A DNA stretch of 64,000 bases from Lycocorax pyrrhopterus obiensis (GCA_014706295.1 JACSVZ010000002.1:50370717-50434716), one strand, 5' to 3'. Shown: positions 47,480 through 60,029, numbered from the stretch's first letter. The notes: generated by a model not told the origin, from the letters alone. Translations and numbers: made by a program.

Positions 47480-47833
47480 TGACATGTAAGCCAACTGCAT
47501 TATTTGGGAATGAAGGTGCATTTGTGATATATTTCCCCCGCAAGAGACTTTTATCACTCAGGACCTCATTACAGTGGCCACTGCTCATTTTCGGAGCTTT
47601 GAGCCTGTAGAAGCACTAAGGTATTCACAAGGAAAAGGGGAGCTGATATTTGGGGAGGAAGGATGACGGAGCAAGGATGTGTCGATTGCTCCAGAGGACA
47701 TCGGAAGTGGCACTCGATGTGGGACGCATCGGAAAGGGATCTAGTCACAAGGGAGGTCCAAAGTACCCATTAGAAAACTTATCTTGGCATTTTTATTTTT
47801 CGCTGCTGAAGAGGAATAAAGGCTGGAGCGACC
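47480..47833. repeat. Duplicated 355-bp block, copy 1 (outside the island)
   Basis: This block aligns from end to end, in the same orientation, with 48333-48689. By eye the first 90 bases agree at roughly 86 percent. Shared segments include CATTACAGTGGCC-like and GGGACGCATCGGAAAGGGAT sequences and the AAACTTATCTTGGCA block near the end. Many differences are CpG in copy 2 against TpG or CpA here, the pattern left by methylation and deamination. It is probably a former part of the promoter region that is no longer protected. Confidence 0.9.
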
Positions 47834-48332
47834 AGAGAGCAGGACGACAGCCGAGTAAAGGTACACGAATCCTCCAGGTTTAAATACAACCTCGGCAACA
47901 AGATTGATGAGCATGGTTCGCGGATTAGAAACGAGGGAAAACGATAGCAACCTTAGAGGCTGGAGACAGCACGTAGCAAGCAACAGACTCCGAGCCTGAT
48001 GCGGAGCGAGCACTTTGCTGCTGCTGCGATTTATGACATCCCCCCACGACAGGGGGAAACCGCGCTGGATGCGGAGCAGCGAGGGAGAGGAAGCTGCCGG
48101 TGCGATGCACAAAAGGAAGGCTGGTGGCGGTAAAGTTTGGGCAAGAAAAGGTCAAACACGCGGACACGAGGCAGCAGCGCTGCGAAGTGACTCAGCCGGC
48201 CGAGACATCCGCCGGGGAGCGGCGGGGCTGCCCCGCGGGCGTCTGCGGGGGTGCGCGGGTTGTCCCCTGCCTCCAAGGCTGATACATCCTCGTTCTCACT
48301 CATTTCTGATCTGTGAGCCACGCTCGCGGATC

Positions 48333-48689
48333 TGACACGTAAGCGTACGGCATGATTTGGGAATGAGGGCGCGTTGGTGATTTATTTCCCCCGCGAGAGA
48401 CTTTTACCAGTCAGGACCCCCTTACAGTGGCCGCCGCTCATTTCTGATCCCGAAGATGCTCTGAGGTAGCCACAAGGATGAGGGGAGGTGATATTTGGTG
48501 AGGAAGGATGACGGGACTTGTGGAGGCAAGGATGCGGCGATTGCTCCAGTGCATCTCGGAAGCGGCAGTCGATGCGGGACGCATCGGAAAGGGATGCGGT
48601 CATAAGGGAAGGGCTAAGTACCCGCTAGGAAAACTTATCTTGGCAATTTTATTTCTCCCTGCTGAAGATGGAGAAAGGCTGGAGTGACC
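48333..48689. repeat. Duplicated 355-bp block, copy 2 (inside the island)
   Basis: Direct-repeat partner of 47480-47833, separated from it by 499 bp of unrelated sequence. This copy keeps its CpGs (for example GGGCGCGTTGG and GGCCGCCGCTC where copy 1 has TG or CA) because it lies in the unmethylated island. Sequence before and after the two copies does not match, so this is not a simple longer tandem duplication. Confidence 0.9.
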
Positions 48690-49023
48690 TCCAGTGGCTG
48701 AGCTCCCGCGCCGGGGGAGCAACAGGCGGAGCGGCGGCGGGGACGGAGGGCCCGCTCCGGGCATTCCCGCCCCCCCCCCCCGGGACCGTTACGGCCGTTA
48801 CGCCTCTCCCGCTCTCGGACCGATTCAAACTCGGCAGCGGCGCCGAGCGGGAGCGGCGGCGCGGCCCCTCCCGGTGCCCGCCAATCCTCTCGCCTGCCTC
48901 CCTCCCCTTTCCCCTCCCTCTCCCCACTTCTCCACGTGAGGCGGCCGGAGAGTTTCAAGCCTCCCCGGCGCGGCGCAGCCCCGGGCCCGGCCCCGCCGCG
49001 CGGCGCGGGGGAAGCGGGCGCGC

Positions 49024-49052
49024 GGGGGGCGGGGGGCGGCGGGAGCGGGGGG
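49024..49052 (+). other. G-quadruplex motif upstream of EZH2 exon 1
   Basis: Four G-runs of six, six, three and six on the plus strand, separated by loops of one to four bases, satisfy the standard intramolecular quadruplex pattern. The motif lies about 170-195 bp upstream of the probable transcription start. Confidence 0.8.
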
Positions 49053-49156
49053 AGCGCGAGCCCCCCGTCCCCCCGCGCGGGCAGCGCGAGAACAAAGAGT
49101 TCTCCCCACCCCTCCCTGCCCCCCCCCGCACGTGGGGAGCGAGGCCACGCCCCTCG

Positions 49157-49286
49157 CCCCGCCCCTGCCGCTCCCGATTGGCTCGGCGGGGCCCCGGCCG
49201 CGTCCGTCCGTCCAATGGGGGCGGCGCTCGGCGCTCGCCAATGAGCGCGATGGCGATTGGGCCGGCGCGTTTGGCGCTCGGTCCGG
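49157..49286 (+). promoter_or_regulatory. EZH2: EZH2 core promoter (GC box, CCAAT boxes, E2F site)
   Basis: A GC box CCCCGCCCC is at 49157-49165. CCAAT boxes in either orientation are at 49177-49181, 49212-49216, 49238-49242 and 49256-49260. The E2F consensus TTTGGCGC is at 49270-49277. There is no TATA box. Multiple NF-Y sites with E2F is the pattern of cell-cycle promoters, and control of EZH2 by the pRB-E2F pathway is established in mammals. The segment 49247-49286, containing GCGATGGCGATTGGG and CGCGTTTGGCGCTCGGTCCG, is nearly identical to the human EZH2 leader as I remember it. This is the main reason for naming the gene. Confidence 0.9.
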
Positions 49287-49401
49287 GAGGGTGAATCCGG
49301 CAGCCGGAGGCGGAGGGAGGCAGAGCGGGAGCGCCGAGCGGAGCTGGCGGCGGCACCGGCGGGAGCGGCGGCGGCGCGGAGCCGGGGCGGCGGGGGGGCG
49401 G
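49219..49401 (+). other. EZH2: EZH2 exon 1, non-coding 5' UTR
   Basis: EZH2 is the histone H3 lysine-27 methyltransferase of Polycomb repressive complex 2. In mammals its first exon is untranslated and the start codon lies in exon 2. The 5' end here is placed by analogy with the human transcript, which begins about 40 bases before the conserved GCGATGGCGATTGGG segment, and could be off by tens of bases. The 3' end is set by the donor GGTGAGTG, with the intron starting at 49402. An ATG at 49250-49252 lies within the conserved leader and opens no recognisable protein. The product is not encoded in the window: no sequence matching the conserved N-terminus was found downstream. Confidence 0.82.
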
Positions 49402-49514
49402 GTGAGTGAGCGGGCGAGCGAGCGACACCTCGCGGGCTTGAGGCGGCGGCGGTGCCGGGAGCGGCTATTTATACCCGGGTCCTTTGTCATGGGGGAGGGG
49501 AGGAGGGGAGGGGG
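49384..49514 (+). other. G-rich, quadruplex-prone start of EZH2 intron 1
   Basis: G-runs at 49384-49402 overlap the exon 1 donor. A second dense set at 49491-49514 has runs of five, four, four and five G with one- to four-base loops. The non-template strand is strongly G-skewed just downstream of the start, which is typical of promoters that form R-loops. Confidence 0.75.
49466..49473 (-). promoter_or_regulatory. TATA-box sequence facing left in EZH2 intron 1
   Basis: The minus strand reads TATAAATAG inside sequence that is otherwise almost pure G and C. It would place a start at about 49436-49443, with transcription leftward through exon 1. It may equally be a MEF2-like site (CTATTTATA on the plus strand, lacking the final purine) or have no role. 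Confidence 0.35.
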
Positions 49515-52500
49515 CGGCAGGGAGGGAGAGAGGGGAGGATGGGGGCGGTGGCGGTGGCGGCGGCGGCGGCGGCTCCCGAGGAGCAGCCGCCCCCCGCGTC
49601 CGCTTCCCGCGGGGCGCCGGCGGGGAGACACGCGCGCTCCCGGCCGGTGACAGCTGGAGGGGGGAGACATGGAGTCTGGAGTGCCCTTTGTCTAAGTTGG
49701 CTCCGTCCAGCCCGGCTGGCGGCTCCGATCCCCGCCTGGCGGGGCGCAGACCCGGGCTGGGGGCGAGCTCGCCGCCACTCCTCCGAAGGGCGGGGGGCGG
49801 CGGGCGAGTGGCGAGAGGGAGAACGGGGGGCAGACCCGGCGATTCCCTTCCCCTCCTCTCCGCTCCAGCCGGCGGCACGCGGCGGCGGCTCCGGCGCGGG
49901 CAGACGGAGGTGTGTGTGAGCCCGGCGCACGCCGGGCAGGGGAAATCCGTGTGCCCGCCGTGGGCAGCGCGGCACACAGCTCGTCCCTCTCCTCCCGGGA
50001 GGCTGGGACAGGTCCGCCCGGGCTCCCGGAAGCCGGGGCGAGCCGGGCGGGGAGGCTGAGCGCGCCCCGGGCCGCCCGCCCGCACCCGCGGGACGGCGGG
50101 GCTGGGCTGAGGGCTCCCGCCCCTGCCTTTGCGGCGCTCCGGGCTCAGCGAGGGAGCTCGGGAGGGGCCAGGGGGTAACTCAGACTGGCGGCCGCTCCGG
50201 CGAACCTCCTAATCGTGAAGGACACCGTGCGATCCCGATCTTCCAGAGCGCCGCAAGAAAGTTAATAAATAGCTGAAAATTTTGGGGGTTTGGGTCTAAT
50301 GTCGCCAAGCACGGCGATACGGAGCGCTGTCTAAAACTAGGGTGTCTGGGGAGGTGCGAAGGAGGGCAGTGGGCTGAGCCGTCCCTGAGCAACAAATGGT
50401 TGGCTAAACAAATCGGTGTGTTGTGGCATCACGCGCATGTATTTAACATTACCAGGTCTTCATGGTGATTCAAAAATTGTTATTCATACACAAAAGAAAA
50501 GGAGTGCATGCTTAGGTGTGTGGCAGGAATGGGATAACAAACTTGTATATTGCTCGAGATACTTATTTCTAGCTTACAAAACACCACACTGATTTTCTTG
50601 GAGCAAGAGAAAAGTGTTTTGTATTTTTAAAGCTGGAAGTTCAGATTCTTGGTCTCTCTGATAAGAGCCATTTAACAGTTTGGAGAATGTAGTTTAATTC
50701 TAGCAGGATAGGTTTGTTTTTGCTTCAGTCTAGGAACTCTACTTTCAGCTATTATGAGTTTGGTTCTTACTAACACAGATTTCAGGGACGAGTTTTTACC
50801 AGCACATTTAGTGTAATCTTCACTTTTAAGTGGAGATTCTTCTCGTAGATAGGTTAATATTTTTTAGGGGTTGGCACATTCAGATTCTTTATGCAATTTA
50901 TAAAAATTTAAAGGTCATTCTTTGTTTGTCCCCAGTGTCTATATCAAATTGAGAGTCCGGGGAATGTTTATTTGTGGTAACAATAAAGCATCTTCAGAAG
51001 GGTGAGTATTACTTGTACATAGTGTACTATAACTAGTCTCACTAGTGTCTATTGAACTGTGAATATTAGAAAGCTACAAAGTCTTTCAGAAAACTTGGAA
51101 TTCCAGTATTTTAGGAGATGTGACTCAAAAGTTTTCTGTGATGTGTTGAATGTTTTTAAGAGCTAGTACTTTATGAAGTACTGGGTAAAAAACGTTACAT
51201 TTATTGTTCTGGAGTTTCCTTTACAAGAAAAAAAAGGCAGAAAAGGAAAAATATTTTTTTCCTTCCTCCAGCTCCATGAGAAATGAAAGTAACAATTAAA
51301 GTTCAAAAACCTGTGGAGAAATCTGTGACAGTATAATATTCCATGAGATGCCAACTGCTATTTTCGTCTGGAACTTTGGAAGAATTCAAGACTTTAATTT
51401 AGGAGAAAAATTGAGAAAAACTTTCGGGTTCTGTCATAGATTTTTTTGATATGGAATTTCACCTGGAAAAGTGGCAGACACTGGAAATCTGCACCTTCAA
51501 AAAGTCATAAAATGTCACTGCTCAGTTTAAAATGAGCTAAAGTGGTGGTGTGTAAACTTAGGCCAGAGACTTGAAATTCAAGCTAGATCTTTTTGCCTCC
51601 TGCTGTGTTTTTTTCCTTTCTTGCTAAAATTGCCAACAAGCTGAAATATGGTGATTTCTTTGAAGATATGTTGTCAAATTGGTTTTTGTTTGTTCTGTAA
51701 CATTGCAACATTCATAGGTGAAATGTAAATATTCCTGCACTACTTCTAACCTGCAAAGAAACTTTGGCTTTGGGAGAAGGGAATTTTTGTAGTGCATTAT
51801 TGAATGCATGAGCTGTATTAGATATAGAGAGAATGCAAGTCCTTTTCTGTAAAGCAGCTTATGTCAGAATAACCTGCATCTAGTATCCAATGCAGGCCAA
51901 CAGTGCTCCCAGGAAAGTTGGTGCACTCTAAAATTCCTCTTGCAATTAGTCAAAAGAAGTGTTCTGTCACCATTCACGAGACAGTTCAGCTTCCTTAGCC
52001 ATATAGATCATGGATGCGTTAATAAGTTCACAGCTGTAATGTTAAAACTGAAGAACAATTTTAGATGACTGTTCTATATTCATGTGATTGAACAGTGAGA
52101 GTTAAGTTTTCTAAAACATGGCTGCAATACTGACAGAAGGCACATTTAATAAATGTCTGCTTTACGTTGTGTTTGAGCAAAAGTGCTGTGGAAAAACTTT
52201 AGTGTTGGCTGTAATCTGGAACTTCTGTAATTCTACTGTTAACACTTACAGATGGATCTTAGCTGACTTCAGGAAAAGTATCTGTGAAGCTTTAGAGGGA
52301 ATAACATTTTCCCCAGCAGGGATGCTGAAAATCTCAGGAACAGAACCTGGCCTTTGCTAAGCAAGGAAGTTCACTGAGTTGAGAAAGTAATTTTGGCAGT
52401 ATTACTTATCCAAGCTAAATTCACTTTACCAGATTTTTTAAAGAATGAAGGAAATGGGCTGCATACTGTAAATACAATTCTTAATGATTTGATGGAGGTG

Positions 52501-55500
52501 TTTGCATAATACTTACATTAACAAACAAGACCACTGTGAACAGAAGCTGTAGGACGGTAACAGGAGGTTTATTTTAATGTTAAAGCTGCTTCCAACCTTC
52601 TGTTCCTTCCGTCAGCAAGGTCCATGGAGAGCTGTGCTGGGCCTGTTGAAGTGGTGTCTGATTGAAGACAGCATCTGTAAATGTATCTATCTATAAATGT
52701 ATCTACACATTTAACACCTAAGTGTATGACTTGTACAACTGTTCTGGGGTGGCTAAGTCAGTCTTTAAATGGATGAGTTACTCCTGCCCTGACATAGTTT
52801 AAGGAATAATTTTAGTTAAAGTAGCTGTGTCCCTGAGGAGAACAGTGAGGCAAACTAAAATCTTGTATAAAGTGTATGCAAACCAGCAAAATCTTGTACA
52901 AAAGGTATGCTGAAGAGAGAAGGGTGCTTCACAGGGGGATGGTGAAAACACTTGTTACAAGTTAGTCAAATGCTCAGGTTTGTTTTTTAGCTCTGAGTAT
53001 ATGCCCAAGGGTTTTGTTGAGCTAAAGATTAAAAGGAAAACAATGTACAGAATTACTAAGTAGGTATCCTATCTGTTCTCACAGAGATCAGTTCAAGACT
53101 TTGGGATGATGCTGTGTATGTCTGTTTATGGATGAGGTGAAACCAAAAATGAAATTTATTGAGGGACGGTTCTATTGAGCTCCAAGCAAGAAACAGGGAA
53201 GTTTTCTAAAACATGCTGCTTTCTGTAACTGATAGTAGTAGGCAGTTTGATTGTCACAGTCTGTTTCTAATTGTACACCTAGATTTCCACTAAGATGGGT
53301 CAGACTGTGGACTTGGTTCTGAATTAAGAGGTATAATAACAGTAGTAAACTTGAGTAGAGGCAACTCTCAAGAAGAAGAGTGAAAAGTATAATTTGCATA
53401 TAAAATTGGCAAAATTAAGCTTCTCTTAAAAATACTAAAAAAAAAGGAATTTTTAAATATATAATGAATCATTTAGCCACAGGTTTGTAAATTGATTATA
53501 ATTTTAAAATATTGAGAGAGAAAAGGATGTCTATTAATGCCCCTGCTGTGTCCAAAAAAAAATGTAAACAAACAGTGCTCACCCCAGATTAGTGTGGATC
53601 ACACTCTTATTTACAAAACCTTTTGGCTACCTGGCTGAAGCTTGGATTTGGATTTTTCATCTATTGTGCCTCTGCTCTGTTTGTGAAAACTACTGTTGAC
53701 TTGGAATGATTTAGAATGCATTCTGTGCTTCCTATCTAGTGGCAAAATCAGTAGTACTCTTAAGGTAAGAAGGCCATTTGGACATTTAGATAGATACTGC
53801 GCGTGATCTGAATGCTGTGGATAAAAATAACAGTGTAATGATGTGAGTGGATCAGCACAGTGTTGTCATTTGCTTGAAAATGTGATGTAGTACTGCCAAA
53901 GCTTCTAATTGGGATGTATATGATTTCATTAGCGAATGAGGTAAAACTGGTGTCTTACTGTGTGCAAATAAAGACTTCCTTGATACACAATTACAGAATA
54001 CTCCGGAATTTGCTATTAGTTTTCTTTTTTTGTATATACATATGGTGCCTGCTTGAATAACGTTGTTTGTGTAATTATGCAAGCAAAGTAGTACAAATTG
54101 CAGTCCACTTCCTAGGCTTTCTTAGATATGAACTGAAAACAAATCTTTACAGGAGGGTATGATTTCTTTATATTTTTAAATTGTTTTTTGACCTAGAACC
54201 AGGCCTATTTCCCTTGTCAGTTTTTTGTTGTATCTGGCTCCTTTCCATTCTGCCTTTAACATGGTTAGTTCAGTTTTTCCTGCCATGCATTCTCTTTTCA
54301 CAAGCCTACATGTTCAGTTTAAATCCCAAAGCCATCAGATGTAATTTAAAGAAACAAAGTATTTGAAAGGAAGGAAACTCAAATCTTGCAACTCACATAT
54401 AATTTCAATTTTTTTTAATGTGTGCTGGTTTCCTTTCCATGTTTCTTAGCGTGAGTGGATCTGGCAAGCTTTGTATTTTTGGTGTGTAGTCTGATTTCGT
54501 TTTTACTACTAAGATAAAAAATTCTAGAGCTGGAATTCATTTTGCTGCTTCTGTCAGAAGTCGTATGGATGTGTGTTACAGATACTTGATTTACCCATGG
54601 AACTGTACCGTGGCAAATGGATTAAAGTCGTTATTATCAACTCTTTTTTAGTGTTGCGGTATATAACAAGGACAGTGTAAATTCTGTCCTTTGTGATGAC
54701 TTCTTCCTGTTGTATGTACACTAGTTTGTGCCATGTTTCTAGTGAGTATTTATTGCCAATGTGTTTAGTGCAAAGCTAAATCCAGTAATTATTGGAAGAG
54801 ATCGACATATGTTGTTTTATTCTTAACATAGTTTAACCATTACTGGTGTTCAGTACATGGTTGCTTTGAAACTGGGAGACATAAGGTTCCAAGACCTTAC
54901 TTAGTATTTGCAGTTGTCTTCCACAGCCTAAGGGAGATGTTTTCTTTTCAACTGGAGAGTAGTGGATTTTTTTGTGTTTGCATACTGTTTTTTTTTCGTT
55001 TTGGCTTTTTGTTTTCAAGAATAAACTGTTTTTTTCAAGATAAACTGTTTCTAATTAGTTTTCTGCGTTAAGTCAAGCTTCTGGAAAAGTAGTATGTGTG
55101 GTTTTTTTTTTTCCTTTATAAGCAACATCTAATATAATGTGCAGGTGGATTAATCATTGTATTCTTTACAGAATAGGGATGCCATATAATAGACTCAGTT
55201 ATTTTGTGAAATTTAAAATGATCATTTTAAAAATAACTCTTATGGTTACTTTTATCATTTGAAGCTCATTTTGGAGTTATTCAGGCAAATGGCAAGTACC
55301 AGTTCAGCTTCAAATTTGCCAGACTGCTCTACAGTAAATTCTGCATACGTGAAAGCATAATGTCTTTCAAAGTTTAGGCTATTTGCCTATGCAGGGAAAG
55401 AGTATGGAATAACTATTGAACCTGAATTGTTGTGCATCAGGGTTTTTCCTGTATGGACTGTGTGTTGCTTTTGCAACTATGGATTGAACAGAAGAACCTG

Positions 55501-56963
55501 TGGCTATTTTAGTTTTTAGAGTATAAAAGGTGTGTCCACAAAACAAGTTCAGGTGGCATAGTCTGTGCTCTTCAAATTCACATCATAAATTATTTTGCCT
55601 GTGGAGACATGCAGTGTTACTTTTTCTGCCAGATTTATCCAGGATATCAAAAAGCTAAATTTTCAAGAGATGGAGGTGTTAGGCAACAGAAGTTAATCGG
55701 AATGTGTGTGGGAGTCATCGAACTCCTCTGGGTGTCTGTGAATGAGTGTGAAGAGAGAAATTCCGGAGGTACGCATGTGAGCAACTCAAAGGTGAAGCTC
55801 AAGTTTTATGCATAAAACTCTGCTTTCTCCTGACAAATAGCCAGGCTTTGTCTGCTGTGAGGAACGTGGGATGGTTTTAATTGTGACTTGTAAAAAGTAT
55901 GATCAAATTCGGGCTTGAAACTTTTTGTTGCTGTGGTGCTGCTTGGAGTTTTAAAATGTTTTATTTGTTTTTTGAGCCAAATAGTCTTACTCATGCATGC
56001 AAATGTTAGAAGTATTTATAGATGCAGATATCCAAGAGAAAAGCAAATAGTTGCATTACCTGCTGCATGGTGTTCAGCTCATGTTGCCCAAAGTGAAGTG
56101 AGATCTTAGTCAGTTTCAATTACTGCCGATTTGGTTTAGCCTTTAATATAAAATAATTGGTTATGGTCTCCCTGTTCCCTCTTCCCCCTCCCCCCACTCA
56201 AATGGATGAGTACTTGAGCTTCTTATTTTTATTTCCAAACCGGTATTTTTCTAAAAGTATCGAATGTTGAAATGTGCTGGAAGAAAGTGGTAATGTAGGG
56301 AATTTAGAATTTTTTTCTTTGAAATGGGTTACTCTTACTCCTTAAGTGGTATTCAGTAATGATTTCATGTCTGTTTTTGTTTCTCTAAGTCCTGAAGTAG
56401 AGACACAGAAAGATTTTTTTGATGGGAAGAACAGCTTTGAAAGTTGCAGGCTTGCTTATACAGATAGACAGAACACTCCAGTACGGATTTATCTTTTTCT
56501 TTTAAGGGCTGTCTGAAAACAAATTATGCTGTGTTAGTTTTTGTATTCTACTGTTATGTTTGTTTAAGGAAATGTATGGAAAAACTAATTATTTGTATTG
56601 AAATCTTGTTTTCTTATAAACAGACATAACATTTTTCTTTTTCTCTACTGAAGAGAATGAAGCATCCATACCACTGTTTCTTGATAAGTAAATGTTCTAA
56701 ATGAAGAACTCCCACAAAATGAGATAATGTCAAAATAAATCCAAAGGCAGTGTGCTATTAGGAAAAAAGAAGTCATCAAACTGATGCCCTCCTTCTTTGT
56801 CTCATAGAAAATCTGAAATGAGCTTGATTTCTAGAACAGTGCTGGTGTGGGATCTTGCTCAGGTACTTCATGTTTAATCAACCTATAATTAGTTGCAAAA
56901 ACTTTTAAAATTATTAGGGTGTTTTTGTCATGACCAGGTGAGTTCTTGTGGGGTTTAAAAATT

Positions 56964-56979
56964 ATTATTATTATTATTT
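56964..56979. repeat. Short (ATT)n repeat
   Basis: About five ATT units inside the presumed intron 1. Simple sequence only. Confidence 0.9.
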
Positions 56980-59900
56980 AAACTTCTGAAGCAGATTGAT
57001 TAAAATCATTTTAGAAGTTAAGGAACACAAATTTGACTGTATTTTCTGAAGTGCTTCTGGAAGATCAAGCGTTACTTACGAACTGTGAACTGCAAAGTTT
57101 TTAACATGCTGGCAGATAGAGTAAGGGGTGTTGAATACTGGCAGTTGCTTTGCTTTGAGTTAGTTTTCTAATGCAGAAAAATAAAAAGATTCTCATTTAA
57201 AAAGAGCAAGAAGATAAATTAAGATATCTCATGTTTTTCCAGGAAGCAAAAGGGAGTGAAGCACCATTTCTTTCTATTTAATATCCAAGAGCTGCTTGAC
57301 TTCTCATTCTTTCCTTTCTTTCTTCCTTGTCTGTGGGAGTTTTTAGTATCTGCCTGGTCAGTACATAATAACCGTAGAAACTCCTGAGAAGGATTTTAAT
57401 GCAGCATAGTGTTAAACTATGTATTGGGAATGAACTGTTAGGGGAGAAGGCAAGAAATAAAATGCTATAGGAGGCAAACTAATATTTATATTACAAAAAA
57501 AAAAAAAATCAGGTGGGGAGCATGATTGAAGAAAATGTGAGTTCTGTGAGCCCTCCAGCTGACGTGTTTCCCTCCTGTCTTGTATGTCAGTAAACTGAAC
57601 TGCTCTAAGTGAGGAGAGCATTTCAAAAAATAAGTGGTATGAACTGCGCACATCCAGAAACTGGTCTGCAGACGTAGGCATTTAGTACTGTCACAAGGAG
57701 CTGAAAATGGAATGCCTAAGGCCGTGGGTCAGTGTCTTTAGGTGGGGCCAGAGTGGCTGGATGCTCACTTTCTTCAGTCAAAAGCAGCAAGGTGTTTTCA
57801 GCCAGAGATCTTCCTTGCTTCTGTCAATGGCTGTGGAAATGCTCCTTCTGTTAGGAGGGAAATGATAGCACAGGTGCAAGTAAAAGTGCTTCTTTTTGTA
57901 GCAATGCCAGCATAAAGTAGGGGTGATGCTTGAAAGTCAAAGCTGGCAGTTTTTGTCTGGTATGTTTGGGCAGTAATGAGGAACTGTGTTTGGAGAGATT
58001 GCTTTAACTGTTAAAAACAGACTGGAAACAGTAATTGATGAAGGAAAGTACCTGTTGTGATCACGGCGAGCCAAAGTCAGGAGTTAAATAGGCGGAGGGG
58101 AAACAGGTGCTCCTACGAAATCTGGACCGAAGGTGAGAATTGCTAATATCTAAGATAGGAGCATTCTTTAGCAACATCTAGGCATACAGTGCAGGATTGT
58201 AGCGGCAGTAGAATACTGTATGTAATTATGTTACATACTGGAGCAGAGAGCAGTGACAGTGAGCCTTTGGAATGGTGACTGGCTGCAATGGCATTGCTTG
58301 GGGAGGGGCTGCTCTCTGTTGACACATCAGTGTCTGCAGCCCTAAGTGGTGTTTCTCCCAACTAATTTTCTTTTTAATGCCTCCCCCCATCTTGAAGTGT
58401 TTTATTTTTTATGGGATATATGTTCATGCTGGAGCTTTTCATAATGCCAGAGCACTTGTAGTCCTTTATGAAACTGTTGCAGAACATATATGTAACTTAG
58501 TGGACGGTAAACCGTGTCACATTTGGCTTATGTTTGTCACTTGCATCAGCAGTTCCTGTAGAGGATGTACGCAGAAGGGTGCATCAGCCTTGTTATCACA
58601 GGAAGGCTAAAAATCAGCCATTTTTAGAGGAAATTCTGGCACACTGCTTAGCTCAGATTCAAGGTATTGCCTATGTTATAATAATTTAATAAACCCTCCA
58701 GTGGTAACTAGTTTTAGTTTGGAGAATAATACTACAAATAAAAATATAGTCATTACAGTTAATAAGTTAGTTTCATAGTAGTACTACTACAAATAAGTAG
58801 TTTAATTGGATTAAATATGTCGTGAGACTGTACTCTTAGTTCACTGATAGCCACTCTTACATAGCTGTAAGAGAAAAGGCTGTGCATAGTCATTTTGTGT
58901 ATGATAGATCAAGGTAGCATGTGATGACCAGGTGTGAATTTGCCACAAAATGGGGATTTTTTTTTCTTTAAGCCTGTTTTGAAATTAGCTGAGACTTTTA
59001 CTCAAAAGACACAGGAAAGCATCTCATTAGTCTTGAGTATCTTGAAGTATGAATTGAGAGCTATTAACTTAAAGAGCCATTGGGGTAGTAACAAGGCCCA
59101 AAAAACTGTTGTGTTTGGGAAGAAATAATTGAGACGGCACATCTTTCAAGGTTTGGGGAAGCAAATCATAGACTAGTTGCTTATTGTGAACATGTGTGCC
59201 ACTTGACTTGCTTAGTGATTTCTTCTAAAATACGTTTAAATTTAAAAATAATTAAAAAAAAAGGTGGAAAAAAGCCAGAACAAACCCCAAACCAAAAGGC
59301 TATCAACCATTTAATGTTCCAGGGTAGAGATCAGGCTTCTGATCTTAAGTATGACAAGTGCAAGCTAAGGCTGTAGTTGCTTAAATGGCAGAAAGTAAAA
59401 AGTCTGAAAAGAATGACACTTCAAACACACAAAGGTCGTGCTGTAAGAGAAGCAGAAACCAGTTAGGATAAGAAGACAACTAATTTGAAAATAACAGCCC
59501 TTATATGTGGTCTTTTATTTATTTTATACATAATGTTAAGTTTAAGCACTCTAGTTAGACTGCTTTCTTAATTAGTGAAGAGCTTTCCAATCTGTCTTTT
59601 TAAATTACGGTTTCTAAGAGAGAGAGTTGGAAGTTCCAACTGTACTGTTAACCAGACAAGGGATCTTTCAAGTGAACCAACACATGGAATAGTAGTGGGA
59701 AGGAGTATGTGAGCTAGCTAGTCGATGGAGATGTTAAAGGAGACTAATGTTTCTACTGATTGTAAGAATTGGTGATTGCACACCAAACTGAAGAGTTTAG
59801 TCTGATTAAGCTCTTAAGCATTTTAATTCACAAATTATTGTTCCTTTAATGGTAGTGTTTTGCACAGTGTGTCTGTAGCAGATTGGAATACTGGGAGTAT

Positions 59901-60029
59901 TAGGGCTGGTTGTTTTCATCTTTTGAATATTAACTGAAATTTAAAAGGCAAACAAACTCCCTAGCATGAGCTTTAGAAATAGTGTGGTCCTTGTTTTTGA
60001 GATGGTGGGCCTAGCTGAGAGATGCGTTG

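Larger units (their letters stand above)
47990..50200. promoter_or_regulatory. EZH2: CpG island of EZH2
   Basis: A stretch of about 2.2 kb very rich in G, C and CpG, with its core at 48700-50180, is by far the strongest island in the window. It holds the EZH2 core promoter and exon 1. Large overlapping open frames on both strands come from composition: stop codons are rare in such GC-rich sequence. An AP-1/antioxidant-type site TGACTCAGC is at 48188-48196. Confidence 0.95.
49402..60029 (+). other. EZH2: EZH2 intron 1, first part
   Basis: The GC-rich island continues to about 50200. After that the sequence is AT-rich and unique. I searched by eye for exon 2, which would carry the conserved start of EZH2 behind a splice acceptor, and did not find it. 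Simple sequence includes (ATT)n at about 56964-56979. Candidate acceptors exist, as expected by chance, but none leads into recognisable coding sequence. Because no later exon is seen, the intron assignment rests on the exon 1 call. Confidence 0.7.

Noticed and set aside
25610..49000. Search for a Y5 gene between Y4 and EZH2
   Set aside because: No copy of the GGACCAACT/AGTCAAG-type ends on either strand was found by eye. A diverged copy could still be missed.
48825..49670. 281-codon Arg/Pro-rich open frame on the minus strand and several similar frames in the CpG island
   Set aside because: GC-rich sequence has few stop codons and frames are open in almost every phase. The frame crosses the EZH2 promoter and exon 1 in antisense and has no domain.
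58776..58789. TAGTAGTACTACTA palindrome
   Set aside because: It arises from a short TAG/CTA simple repeat, so the symmetry is expected and carries no further signal.
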